From Chinchilla lanigera (taxonomy: Eukaryota; Chordata; Mammalia; Rodentia; Chinchillidae), in contig NW_004955425.1 of NCBI RefSeq assembly GCF_000276665.1, positions 22,257,125 through 22,321,124 on the forward strand: a stretch of DNA of 64,000 bases, read 5' to 3'. This document shows, piece after piece, positions 12,001-22,465 of this stretch. Positions within the stretch are counted from its first letter, which is position 1. Every line of letters begins with the position of its first letter. The position numbers were made by a program, and so were the translations under genes. The notes beneath the pieces were generated by a model. That model was not told where the DNA came from and searched no databases. It saw only the letters and a list, made by a program, of their open reading frames with translations.

Positions 12001-13589
12001 TGGACAGTGGGTGGCAGGACTTCACTTCAAGCACATAACCCTTGCCAGCATCCTTGTTTCCTACCATCACTAGGACTGCGTTTCGCCAGCGTCACAACAG
12101 GAGATCTTCCTACACCCCACTGTCCCACTGTGCCCCGCTCATTCTACTTCAGCAGCATTTCAGAGAAGAGAAGATAGGACCGTCCTGTTCAGCCTGCATG
12201 GATACATGGGATCCTGCCCAAGCCCTCCCCACAGAGGCCTGTCCTTCCAGACTTTGGGAAGCACTGACTGTCAGGACATTCCATGTACTGAGCCATATTG
12301 GCACTGTGCGCCTTCATCCCCCTGTGCTTTGGTTTCTTCACCCAGCAGATGCTTAAAACAACACCTAGTCTCTGCTATATTTTACAAATACTAGCTGTCC
12401 TCACCATTATGTTCATTATCACTTTTAATTGCTTTCACCCCTGAAAGCTTTAGAAGACAAACCCAGTTCTTGAATTCACCCTTCTCACCATTTGGTCTCT
12501 ATTGCTTGGCCTCATCTTCCTGTATCCAGGAGTCCCTCTGCATGACTGCACGGGCTGCTTTCTGTGACACCCCATTCTCCCCACGTGCATCCCGAAGCAG
12601 CACCCTTCTTAGCTAGTCCTCAGGTTCACCATTCCCCTCTTCAGAAGCCAACCTGGTTCTTGCTCGCTTTCATATTTGGATAGATATAAGGTTCTCTATC
12701 AATTTCTTGCCAACCCACACATACATGTTATTTTCTTTGGGCATGAAAACTTCCTGTCTTCTCTGAACTTCCTCTTCATATTTGCAGGAAAGCTAATGTG
12801 TTTATTTTTTAAGCATTATGTAATTAAAAGCCTAAGGTTACACGCCACGATGTTGATAGCAACCAATAAAATTATAGGTAATTTTTTTCTATACCTATTT
12901 TTCTATATTTTTCATATAAATTGTATAGTTGTAAAAAACGTGTTTTATAAATATACAGTTGTTAACTGTATTAGACAGTAGTTTCCAGAGTCAGGAGCAT
13001 GCCCTACGCAGCCTGCTCAAGAGAGCAGGGTTGCTGTTCATGAAGATCAGAAGGGTGCCTCAGCCCCTTCCCTGTTGGTGAGTCCATCATCTGTCACTAA
13101 TCAGTGTCTTTCAAGTGACAATGTACTTTACCAGTACTGTAGATTCATACTGACAGTTTGAACTGCTCTGCTGAAGTAGAGAGGTGAGCAACATAGAGGA
13201 GAGGACCGCTACCCACCACCTCCTCATCCCTTCTCAACAGCTCCTTTAGGTGCTTCTGGAATAGCTTCCAGATCTGCAGAACACACTTCTGCTCTGAAAC
13301 CATGGTCAGCCTCCTTTTGGAAACTTGACCTCCTTCAGATTTACTCTGATAAAGGAGCTTACTGCATGGGATGTAAGGTAGATAGGGTTTCTTTCACCCT
13401 AATGCTTTCTGCTCATCTTTTTCACCTCCAAAGTCAATGCCTCTTATTCCTGAGTATTTCTGCCTGCAAGAAAGTTCTGTTATCTCAGAGGTAGCTTTCA
13501 GCTCAGAAGGGAAAGAGAAGGCTATTCCGTATTGTGTGTGCTTGTCTGTTGCTACTCAGTTTCTGCCTGGAGGTTAACAAAAGCAGTGC

Positions 13590-13690
13590 CTTCTTTTTTT
13601 TTTTGGTTTTTCTCCAGTACCGGGAACCGAACTCACGACCTTGCGCATGCCAGGCAGGCACTTTTGCCGCTGAGCTAAATCCCCAGCCCC
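13590..13690 (-). mobile_element. ID-like tRNA SINE (antisense)
   Basis: A T run (its A tail), then CTCCAGTACCGGGAACCGAAC and GCCGCTGAGCTAAATCCCCAG, the reverse complement of the local ID consensus. It is close in sequence to the pair at 51854-52104. Confidence 0.88.
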
Positions 13691-14310
13691 TAAAAGCAGT
13701 GCCTTCTTATCTATCACTGATGGGTGGGATATTTGGCCTTTCTGACTCAAGGTCTGAACCCTCTACTCTCTTCACCTCCTGTATAACGTTTTCCTCTCCA
13801 ATGATTTTCTCATTTGCTAGTGGTTTTCCTTTGGCCCTCAGAGCCTTGTTTCTGGGCTTCTGCTTTGCTTTTACTTCACTCTCCAGACAGCAAATCCATT
13901 CCAGCACTCAGGGGTCACTGTTGGGCAGGGAACATTCAGATCAGTGGGGCTGGAATTTCTCATTCAGGGCATTCCTTTAGCTCCAGTGGTGGACATTTCC
14001 ACCAGGAGCCTTATTCATTCCCCCAGTGAGTATTCTAAGTCAGAAATATAGTCTCCCCACTGCCCCCGCACCAGCATCTCTATTCCACCAAGATCAACCA
14101 TATCCTACTGATTATCAACCTTGAAGCCTTGGAACTTTAATTATTTTATAACCTTTTGTCAGCAAATGTCTTAGATTTTTACCTTCAAAACTTTTCTTAG
14201 ATATCTATTTGCTCATCATTTTAGTCATTGAGCTTTAGATCACAATGCTTTATTAACATGTAGTTGTTATTCAACAGATATTTCTTAAATCTGCATCTAG
14301 TCTAACTTTT

Positions 14311-14468
14311 TTGGGGGGGGGATCTTTTTTAGACAGGGTCTCACTATGTAGTTCAGGCTGGCCTTGAACTCATTAATGTGGCCCAGGCTGGCCTTGAACT
14401 CACAATGATCCTTCTACCTCAGCCTCCCAAGTGCTGGGCTTACAGGCATGCGCCACCACGCCCGGCTG
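14311..14468 (-). mobile_element. B1 SINE (antisense)
   Basis: AGACAGGGTCTCACTATGTAG to GCATGCGCCACCACGCCCGGC, the reverse complement of B1, with the internal duplication visible as two GGCTGGCCTTGAACTCA blocks. Confidence 0.92.
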
Positions 14469-14599
14469 GATCTAGTCTAACTTTGTCAGAGAAATTTTTA
14501 ACATTATTGACATCCTAGGAAATCTGTGTCTCTTGGCTTTCATCCCAACAGTCTGTTCTGTCCACTGTGAGTTCAGTAATGAAAACATCAATTAAATAA

Positions 14600-17012
14600 T
14601 TCAATATTTATTATGACTATAGATACAGAAGTCTTCAACAAAATACTAACAGATGTAATACAACAATATATAAGAGGATTATACATTATGACTAAGTGGA
14701 GTTTGTCCTAAGAATATTAGGTTAATTTAACATCTAAAATTAATTAATATGATATACCATGCCAATGGAATAAATAACAAAAGCACTTGATAATCTCAGT
14801 AGATACAGAAAAGCCTTTTGACAAAACTGAGCCCTCCCTTCATGATAAAAGTTCTCAAGCTAGGAATGAAGAAGTCTTACTCAACTTGATAAAGAGCAAC
14901 TAGCAAAAAACCACAGCTAGCAACATGCTTCACGGTGAAAGACTGAATGCCTTTCATTTACGTCAGGAACAAGACCAGGGTGTCTGCTCTCACCACTCAT
15001 ATCAGCATTGTATGACAGTTAGGCAAGAAAAGGGGCAGAAAACAATGCCCAGATTAGCAAGGAAGTAAAATTTCCATGCTCTTGTATATTAAAACCCTTA
15101 AGGAGTTAAATAAGAAACTGTACAATACAGTAATCATTTGTATTTCTATACAGCAGCAATGAACAAAACATGAAATTATGAAAACACATGTGTAATAGCA
15201 TCAAAAAAGAATAGAATACTTAAATTTTTATGTTACGGATATATGTCAGTGTTAGAGTGTATGCTTATCATTTGCAAGGGCCCAGCTCCCCCTACCCTGA
15301 AAAAAGGATAAATATATGAAAAGAAGTATAAAAGTATAAAGGCTATCCTCTGAAAACTACAAAACATGGTTCAAAGAACCTAAAGAAAGCTTAAATTGGT
15401 GAAAAGCATCTAGTGTTCATGCATCGGAAGACAGTCTTGTTAAGATGGCTGTACTTGTCGAATTGATCTACAATCCCTAACAGGATCCAAGCTGCTCTAT
15501 CTGCATACATTGATCTGAAAATTCATAAGGCAATCCAAAGGACCCAGAGTAACCAAAGCCATCTTGGGAAAAATTAAAGTTGGAGGACTCAGATTCCTTC
15601 ATTTCAAAACTCACTCCTAAGCTCCAGTGTGGTGTTGGCATAAGAATAGGCACATAGATCAATAAACTAGAACTAAGAGTCCAGAAATAAAAACCTCCCA
15701 TTATGGTCAGTTGGTTTTTGACAAAGACGCCAAGATAATCAAATAGGGAAAGAATAATCTCTTCAACAAATAATGCTGGGACAACTGGAAATCTATACAC
15801 AAAAGAATGAAGTTGAAGTCCTATTTCACAAATGCATAAGAATAATTCAAAATGAATCAAATAATTAAATAGAAGAGCTAAAACTGTAAATTCTTAAAAG
15901 AGAAAGCATAAGTGTGAATCTTTGTGGCCTGGGATTGAACAGTAGTTCTAGGATATAGCACCAAAAAAAAAAAGCAATGATAGAATATATTAAAAGTCTA
16001 ATTCTGAACAATTTTATAACCATATTTTCTCTTGAAGGATCCTATCACTGCAGGTTACACAACTGGGAAAACAACAATTGATAAACTGTCCAGAAGAAGG
16101 TTCCACTTAACATCTATTACTGATTCACCATACCCATATATATCCCCAATAAAGTTTTTGATCTAAAATCTGAAATAGACCCACCTGCTTATTTTAAGTG
16201 TATTTAAAAGGAAATGAGCTGGACAATTGTATTTGTCTGTTTTATACAAAAGCTGCACAATGTTACTTCAAAGCAAGCAAAGTCTGTACCATTATAGATT
16301 TTTTAAAAAATGTTTTAAACTAGCAAGGATAGGGTTTGATAAATTCCACCTTTGGTCTGTTCTTGTGGATTTGTCAGTTCTTTGCATCTCTCCCCAAATC
16401 CATGTATTATTACTCCTAAACAACAAGAGCAGAAAAATTGGAATTCATCAAAATAAACTTTTGTGTTTTAAAGAACACCATCAAGAAAGCAAAGAGACAT
16501 TGCATACAATGGGAGAAAATATTTGCATCTGATGAGGGACTTGTATCTAAAATATATGAAGAGCTCTTACAACTAAAGAATAAAGTTATGACTCAATTAA
16601 AATGGGCTAGGATTAGTGACAACATGGATGATCCTAGAGGACATTATGCTAAGCAAAATAAGCCAAATACAGAAAGCCAAGCACTGCATGATCTCACTTA
16701 TATGTGGATCTAAGAAGGTAGAACTCATAGAAATAGTAAAACAATGATTGCTAGGGACTGTGGAGTAAGGATTGGTCAGAAGGTACAAACTTTTATTTAC
16801 AAAGAGTAAGTTCTAGAGCTCTGAAGTACAGCATGGTGACTATAGTCAATACATTGTGTTCTTGAAATATGCTTAAAGAGTAGATTTGAAGTGGTCTCAC
16901 AAAAAAGTAATTATGTGAAGTGATTAATTAGCTTGATTGGAGGACCTATATACATATATACACACACACATCACATTGTACACCTTTAATATACATGTTC
17001 TTTGCAATAAAA
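14600..17012 (+). mobile_element. L1 LINE fragment, ORF2 3' half and 3' UTR
   Basis: Sense-strand L1 remnant. Around 14780-14830 it keeps reverse-transcriptase-like DNA (CAGTAGATACAGAAAAGCC, TTTTGACAAAACT). Around 16500-16560 it encodes the conserved ORF2 C-terminal stretch WEKIFASDEGLVSKIYEELL, then the L1M-type 3' UTR (GATGATCCTAGAGGACATTA, CATGATCTCACTTATATGTG). It ends with AATAAA at 17006. The frame is broken many times, so it is a dead copy. A degenerate ID-like SINE seems inserted at about 15236-15306. Confidence 0.8.
15236..15306 (+). mobile_element. Degenerate ID-like SINE inside L1
   Basis: GGATATATGTCAGTGTTAGAG, then ATTTGCAAGGGCCCAGCTCC and an A-rich end follows the ID order with many changes. 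It interrupts the L1 ORF2 remnant. Confidence 0.45.
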
Positions 17013-17040
17013 GGTGTTTGGTCAGTTGAAAGCCACACTC

Positions 17041-17053
17041 GGGGGGGGGGGGG
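17041..17053 (+). repeat. Poly(G) run
   Basis: Thirteen consecutive G at the border of the L1 remnant. Confidence 0.9.
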
Positions 17054-17793
17054 AAGAAGCTTGGTGCCTACTCACACCATAGACAAAGATCAATTCTGAG
17101 TGAGTATTAAGTCCAAATGTAAGATGAGAAATGGAATTTTCATGCAGCATAATACTATCCAGCGATGGCAATGAGTGAAGTACTAGAAACAGGCTAAATA
17201 CCAACAATGTAAATGAATCTCATAAACATTATGTGGACCCAAATGGGCCAGGAATCAGAATAACATACCTCATAGTTTCCATTTACGTTAAGTTGAGAAG
17301 CAGGCAAAGGTGTCTCTGCTGCTCAGAGTTGGGGTGGCAGGTCCTGGGGAGAGGAGGGAGAGGCCAGGGACATGGATCTTGAAGTCCTAGCAATGTTCTG
17401 TCTCTTGACTCGGGTGTTGCTAACTGGGGACAGCTCACTGCTCACCAAGCTGCATCCTGGTGATTTGTGTACTTTTCTCCACAGGTGTCACTAAAAAGTG
17501 CTTTCAGAGCAGCCCCTGGATTGACACAGAAAAAGATAGCTCTTGCTGATTAAATGAAAAAAAAGATGAAGTTTTTCTCTAAAACCTTTAGATTAACAAT
17601 AGGTTTTAAGTAAGAAAGCCTCAGATATAAGATGAAATATAGAGAAATGGAACATTAACCAGTAAAGAAGGCCAATGGTATATTTATAAAGTTGGAAATG
17701 TGTGTATCTTGCAGATGGGTAGTTCTGCTAGACTCATCCTGGAAAAATTCAGGCACATGTGCACAAGGAGATGTGGACAGTGGTGTTCACTGA

Positions 17794-17832
17794 ATAATAA
17801 TAATAACAACAACAACAACAATAATAATAAAC
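17794..17832. repeat. (AAT)n/(AAC)n microsatellite
   Basis: AAT units, then AAC units, then AAT units again. Confidence 0.9.
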
Positions 17833-18837
17833 CTGGATGCCCTACAGGGGACTAGATTTTTAAAATGTGATATTTTAATATGGTGAAATATTAAGCAGTT
17901 AAGAGGAATCACAGAGCTCTAAGTTCACAACAGTGGATGATAAAGCAAGTTATAGGACATGTTTAACATCACAGATGCATGTACATTTTTAGAATATAAA
18001 GCAATACTATATCTTATCCCTTGGCACATCTGCTCCTGCAGTTTACAATGCAGAAGCAGCGCATGGAAGAGGGAGTGGAGACAGTAGGATTGAGGAGGCA
18101 ATAAAGGAGACTTTACTGTCATCTTTGCTGTCCAAATTCTTTTTTTTTTTTTTTTTTTAGAAAGCAAATATGGCACAATGTTAACATGTGTTTATTCTGG
18201 GTGACGGCTCACAGAGTGTGGTTGTGTCATTCTTTATTGTGTTCTCTTTGCTTAATGTCCAAAATAAAAAAAACCAAAATGAAAAAAAAAAAGTTGGAGT
18301 GATAGCATGCTTCATTGTTTAGTCTTGGATTTATTTATTGTTTAGGTACTTTATGTTCTTGTTTGTTTTAAGAAAAAAATGTATATAAATGTAAGTGTGG
18401 CTGAGATAGCTGTTTCTTCTGTGTGTCCACCAAGCATGCTCGTTTTGTGAGCGGTCTTTGGTGTGGAAACATGACCTTCACACAGCTTGAGCGAGTGAGA
18501 TGCCAGGACTCACAGTTTGATCAGCGTTCAGGGAGAGCCACTTCCCACGACGGACATCCCTCAGCTGTCCACCCCTCGATGCATCCGTTTGTGCTGGAGC
18601 CAAAACACAAACAGAGAAGCAAGCAGTCAGAAAGGCTTTCCTCTCGGTGCTGAAGATCTATTGATGTGTGCTTATTAAGACTGAAGCTCTGAAACCATCG
18701 CCATTTCCTGGCTCAGCCTCCATGTGTATCTACAGGATTGGTTCCAAACAGGGCGGGGCCCAGCCTTTCCACTGCCAGCAGGCTCCCTGCTAAGAGTGCT
18801 GGAGTCCTGCTTGGGGAAAGGGTGCTCGCAAAGCCTT

Positions 18838-18950
18838 GTTTTTTCTCTTTGAGACAGGGCCTCCTGTGTCCCCCAGGCTGACCTTGAACTCTGTCCTCCT
18901 GCCCGTCCTCCCAGGCAGCCAGGACTGCAGGCACGTGCGCTTTTCAGTCT
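18838..18950 (-). mobile_element. Diverged B1-like SINE (antisense)
   Basis: TTTGAGACAGGGCCTCCTGTG to AGGACTGCAGGCACGTGCGC follows the antisense B1 order with many changes and no internal duplication. Confidence 0.6.
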
Positions 18951-19670
18951 GCACCCAGCTGAGGACAGACACCCCACGCACCCTTAGTTACTAGGCCAGC
19001 AGCCTTTTGAAGTGCTCCCGAAGGGACTGCTGCAACTACTTGAAAAGTTAGCAGAGAAATGTGAACTTAAAACAAGGTGAAGAGGCCCAGAGTTGAGGCT
19101 TTTAAATTTGGATACAAAGGAGTGAGGTCTGGGAGCCCCCACCCTTCCCCCTGGGTGCACTGAGGGCTTCAGCTAGAGCCCCGCCCACGACTCCTCTCTG
19201 CTGTGCTGCGCAGAGGGAGCCCAAAGGAGGAGCTCAGGGAGCTCGCTCAGCCCTGCCTTCGTGTTGAGTTTCTGAGCTGCATGTCTGCTGGCCTGCTCTG
19301 TGCCCTTAGGTCGTCTGGCAAGATCACCGGTGGTGGCTGAATGTTTCTAAACTGAAGGTCACTTATTAGCGGAAGCTCTGCCACAAGTCTGAAGCCGTGT
19401 CCCCTCCGTTGACTTTATCAGTAACAAAAGCAGTATCTTTAGCCCCGTCTGCTTGGTCACTCCCTCTTTACTGATTCCAAACTCAAAAGTGTGTAGGTAT
19501 TAGCAGTCGGTCCCCTTAAAATCATCTTGAGGTCTTACAGTAAATTAATGTAATCCATGACAATGCCAGTCATTTGTATACCAAATTTATTCTTCTAGTT
19601 ATTCTGACTACCTGAGTGAGCATTGTTACTTATTTAGATTTCATACATGTGGTTGAAAAATAAATCTATA

Positions 19671-19878
19671 CAGCCAGACATAATGGTACACATGTGTAAT
19701 CCCAGCTAATTAGGAGACTGAGGCAGGAGGATCCCAATTTAGCAAGATCTTGTCTAAAAAAATCAAAAAAAGTCTGACATTTCTCTCAGTGGTAGACCAC
19801 TTGCACAGCAAGTGTGAGGCCCTGGGTTCAATCCCCCTTGCTGCGAAAGAAAGAAGGAATGAATGAATGAATGAATTA
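19671..19878 (+). mobile_element. B1 plus ID composite SINE with (GAAT)n tail
   Basis: A B1-like left arm (GCCAGACATAATGGTACACA, GACTGAGGCAGGAGGATCC), a linker, then an ID right arm (CTCTCAGTGGTAGACCACTTG to CTGGGTTCAATCCCCCTTGC). Its A-rich tail has become a GAAT microsatellite (19857-19877). It lies 460 bp before ARSB exon 7. Confidence 0.75.
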
Positions 19879-20337
19879 AAGAGTGAGGCATGGTTGAACT
19901 TTCCTACATTGAGATAGGCTCCGTTAAATGTGCATTTTATAATTTATTGTACATATACACAGAAAATATAATTTACACATTTATGAGCAAAATAAGCCAA
20001 AAACAATCACCAAAAATCAACTCATTGTGCTTTAACAGAACACTGTTCTGCACATGGCCAGCTGCACATTGGCAGAGCACAGTGATTTTAGGGATGAATT
20101 AGTATTCTAATCTCTTTGGGATTTCCTTTATATTTGTGGTGGTTTATGACTGACATTTAATGTAACTATAGCTTTCTGTTTATATTTAATAAGAGATTCA
20201 TTTCTGTGGCAGGACACACATTTGCACTCCAGTGTTGAATACGAGCTACTGTTCTGCAGGAAGGATATAAAAGTGCTGATTTATAACTCCACGTTCCAAT
20301 AACAGCAATCTAACTCTTACAAACTGTTTCTTCCCAG

Positions 20338-20460
20338 GTCCCAGGAACAGCACAGCTCCAGCAAAAGATGATTCTTCTCTTCTAGAATATTCAGCCTTTA
20401 ACACCTCTATCCATGCTGCAATCAGACATAGAAATTGGAAACTCCTCACCGGCTTCCCAG
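20338..20460 (+). CDS. ARSB: ARSB exon 7 (arylsulfatase B, partial CDS)
   Basis: A 123-bp internal exon of arylsulfatase B (N-acetylgalactosamine-4-sulfatase), the lysosomal enzyme that removes 4-sulfate from N-acetylgalactosamine in dermatan and chondroitin sulfate. It begins after a pyrimidine-rich acceptor (TTTCTTCCCAG) and ends at a donor GTAGCA. Both borders are phase 1: the first two bases complete Cys405 and the last base starts Gly446. The translation after Cys reads [11 protein letters not shown], then [19 protein letters not shown], then LLTGFPG, which lines up with human residues 406-445 without gaps. The conserved FNTS sequon (human N426) is kept. A second sequon, NST at position 408, arises because human Met410 is Thr here. 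Catalytic residues lie in earlier exons not in the window. Confidence 0.96.
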
Positions 20461-21107
20461 GTAGCATGCTTAGCTTAATTGATGTCCCTTCCTGCAGTGG
20501 CCTGGGTTGCCCTGGTCCTAGGGCAGTTCTCCAGGTTACTCGTGCTCTTGGTGTTTTATTCGTGTGGTCATTTCTCAGGCAAGAGAGGACACTATCACTC
20601 TTATTCTAATCACCACCTATCTCCTTAAGACTCCTGAGCCCCCTGAAAGGTTAACGTGTCCTTTAAATCTTACATGGTTCTTCTTGATGTGTATCACAGG
20701 AAAGTGTTCTGAGGTTGCTAGTCCTACTTTTAAGATTCAGCATGTTTCCAGGTCCAGAGCTTCCATTGTTATGTCTCAAGATGAAAAGAAATGGTTTCAC
20801 TGACTAGTACTGCCAAAAACAGAAGCCAGCAAACAAACACAAATTGGGAATTAGCTGTAGTAGGTGTGAAAGCAAGAAATGCTGTTGGAAATACTTCATG
20901 GAGAATATGGATTTCGGGTTTGTGTGGCAGTCAAACAGCAAACCCAGTCAGCAGAGTCCCTGAGAGCCACACCCTCCCTAGCGGTGTACCTGGGAACTGG
21001 GCCACTTCCTTAACGATATCCTCTAGCTCCATGTCCTTTGAATCCTTCATCAGTGCGAGGTGAGGTGGCGAAGGCTGCAATGCCTTATGCAGTGCTGAGA
21101 ATGGAGA

Positions 21108-21185
21108 TGGGGCTGGGGGTGCAGCTCAGTGCATCTCAGTACACAAGGCCCTTAATTCCATGCCCCGGACAGGAAAAAAAAAACA
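21108..21185 (+). mobile_element. ID-like SINE in ARSB intron 7
   Basis: GGGGCTGGGGGTGCAGCTCAG, then CACAAGGCCCTTAATTCCATGC and an A tail. Both promoter boxes are weakened. Confidence 0.75.
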
Positions 21186-21358
21186 GCAGACATTTATAAT
21201 GGCATATTCTTGGTATTTTGGGCATTTTTAACAAGGTGATTCATCGTTTGGGACTGTCTCATGTATTGTAAGATTTCTTAGCAGCCCTGATCCATGCCCA
21301 CTGAATACTAGGAGCACCCTAACCCCCCCATCCATTGTGATAACTAAATGTCCCCTTG

Positions 21359-21414
21359 CATGTGTGTGCGTGCGCACACGCACACGCGCGCACACGCACA
21401 CACACACACACATT
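21359..21414. repeat. Alternating CA/CG purine-pyrimidine tract
   Basis: A run of TG, CG and CA dinucleotides with GTGCGTGCGCACACGCAC in the middle, nearly self-complementary, then (CA)n. It sits in ARSB intron 7, about 200 bp before the exon 8 acceptor. Confidence 0.9.
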
Positions 21415-21616
21415 TCTGCATGTCCCCAGTTGTAAAACAGCAAAATGTGTCTATCAATACCCTGAAGCCAGATTGTGAGAACAATCTAGAGACAGCCCGA
21501 GTGCTGCATACTGTGAACCATCCACACTTTAAACCAGGAGGACCCTCCTGGACTCTCTGGGATCAGAACCTGCCCCTCCGCTGCTCCCCTGGTAAACAGT
21601 CTCATTTCTCCTTCAG

Positions 21617-21882
21617 GCTGTGGATCCTGGTTCCCCCCACCGTCTGAATACGGTGTTTCTGAGGTGCACTCATCAGACCCCCCAACCAAGGGCCTGTGGC
21701 TCTTTAATATTGACCAAGACCCAGAAGAAAGGCACGACCTGTCCGGAGAGCATCCCCACCTCGTCAGGCAACTCCTAGGCCGGCTGCAGTTCTATCAGAA
21801 ACACTCAGTGCCCGTGCACTATCCGGAGCAGGACCCCCGCTGCGACCCCAAGGCCACCGGCGCCTGGGGCCCCTGGATGTAG
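21617..21882 (+). CDS. ARSB: ARSB exon 8, C-terminus and stop codon
   Basis: Last coding exon of arylsulfatase B. After the acceptor TTTCTCCTTCAG the frame reads [13 protein letters not shown], continues through [20 protein letters not shown], and ends [16 protein letters not shown] followed by TAG. With the split glycine it covers 88 residues, matching human 446-533 with no gap. Conserved features visible are Cys447 and Cys521, which in human ARSB form disulfides to Cys405 and Cys117, and the DPEERHDL turn of the C-terminal sulfatase subdomain. The human sequon at N458 (NVS) is GVS here, so that glycosylation site is lost. The frame is open and unbroken, so I read this as functional. Confidence 0.97.
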
Positions 21883-22465
21883 GATTTCACAGAGGCAGAA
21901 ATGTCTTTCTGTTGCACGCTGGACCTCAGGCTTTGACTGCTGTGGCCTCTCATCCCATTTGTTCTCTACCTACCTGGCCCCTGTCCCACTCAGCCCTTCT
22001 CTTGCTCCCAAACTACACCGGGGAGTCTACTTTCAACCCTTGGTGCATGTCAGACCACTTGAGCACTGGTGCTGCTGGCCCACGCTGAGTCTGCAGGCGG
22101 GTGGCTGGCTCATCTCTGCCTCCCAGCTGTGCGACAGCTGGGGACTTGATGTTGGATACTCTTCTTCAGTCCTGGGGGCTAGAGCAGCTGGCTCTTTTTG
22201 CCTCATAAGTCAGATGTTAGCGATCGCTCTGCCAACAGCGGGTTTTATTGGAGTGACTCACATTTCTTGTAACAAGGGAGCAGGCAGACAGTTGTTGGGT
22301 TCTGCTGGCCAGGGCTTCCCCCATCAGCGGGTGGTGATGACCCCTTCAGCTCACCTCTCACCCACACATCTCATCGCGGAGTGCAAGGCTCATTCCTTAA
22401 AGGCCAGTATGGCAATGTGCCAACATTTTGGTTTGGGTTCTTACAATAAAGAAATGTGTTTTTAC
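21883..22465 (+). other. ARSB: ARSB 3' UTR (proximal form)
   Basis: Sequence from the ARSB stop codon to about 15 bases past an AATAAA at 22445-22450. It is unique and moderately GC rich, and lacks obvious SINEs. A 217-codon open frame crosses it (21959-22612) but shows no domain, and a 3' UTR is the simpler reading. A longer UTR using downstream signals, such as AATAAA at 24002, is possible. The exact end cannot be fixed from sequence alone. Confidence 0.6.
22445..22450 (+). promoter_or_regulatory. ARSB: Candidate poly(A) signal of ARSB
   Basis: Canonical AATAAA 562 bases after the ARSB stop codon, followed within 30 bases by a GT/T-rich stretch (GTGTTTTTACC), the usual arrangement for mammalian cleavage and polyadenylation. 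Other AATAAA hexamers occur farther on in AT-rich sequence and cannot be excluded. Confidence 0.5.

Larger units (their letters stand above)
1..20337 (+). other. ARSB: ARSB intron upstream of exon 7 (partial)
   Basis: This stretch lies directly 5' of a clear ARSB exon 7 acceptor (TTCTTCCCAG just before 20338), so it is intron as far as the window reaches. I looked for the preceding exon, which should encode the part ending at the first base of Cys405 (human numbering), and did not find it; it is probably outside the window. The intron carries MIR and L2 fragments, B1, ID and composite SINEs, two LTR elements and a 2.4-kb L1 fragment, each listed separately. The parts between them (for example 2881-7400, 8100-9120, 12000-13580 and 17060-18830) hold no gene that I can support. 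A branch-point-like TCTAACT lies about 30 bases before the acceptor. Confidence 0.85.
20461..21616 (+). other. ARSB: ARSB intron 7 (complete, 1156 bp)
   Basis: Complete intron between the two recognised ARSB exons, with a GTAGCA donor and a CTCCTTCAG acceptor. Both neighbouring exons use phase 1, so splicing restores a glycine codon (G|GC). The intron contains one ID-like SINE (about 21108-21185) and an alternating purine-pyrimidine CA/CG tract (21359-21414) about 200 bp before the acceptor. The open reading frame at 20791-21063 inside it has no recognisable similarity and looks like chance. Confidence 0.93.
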
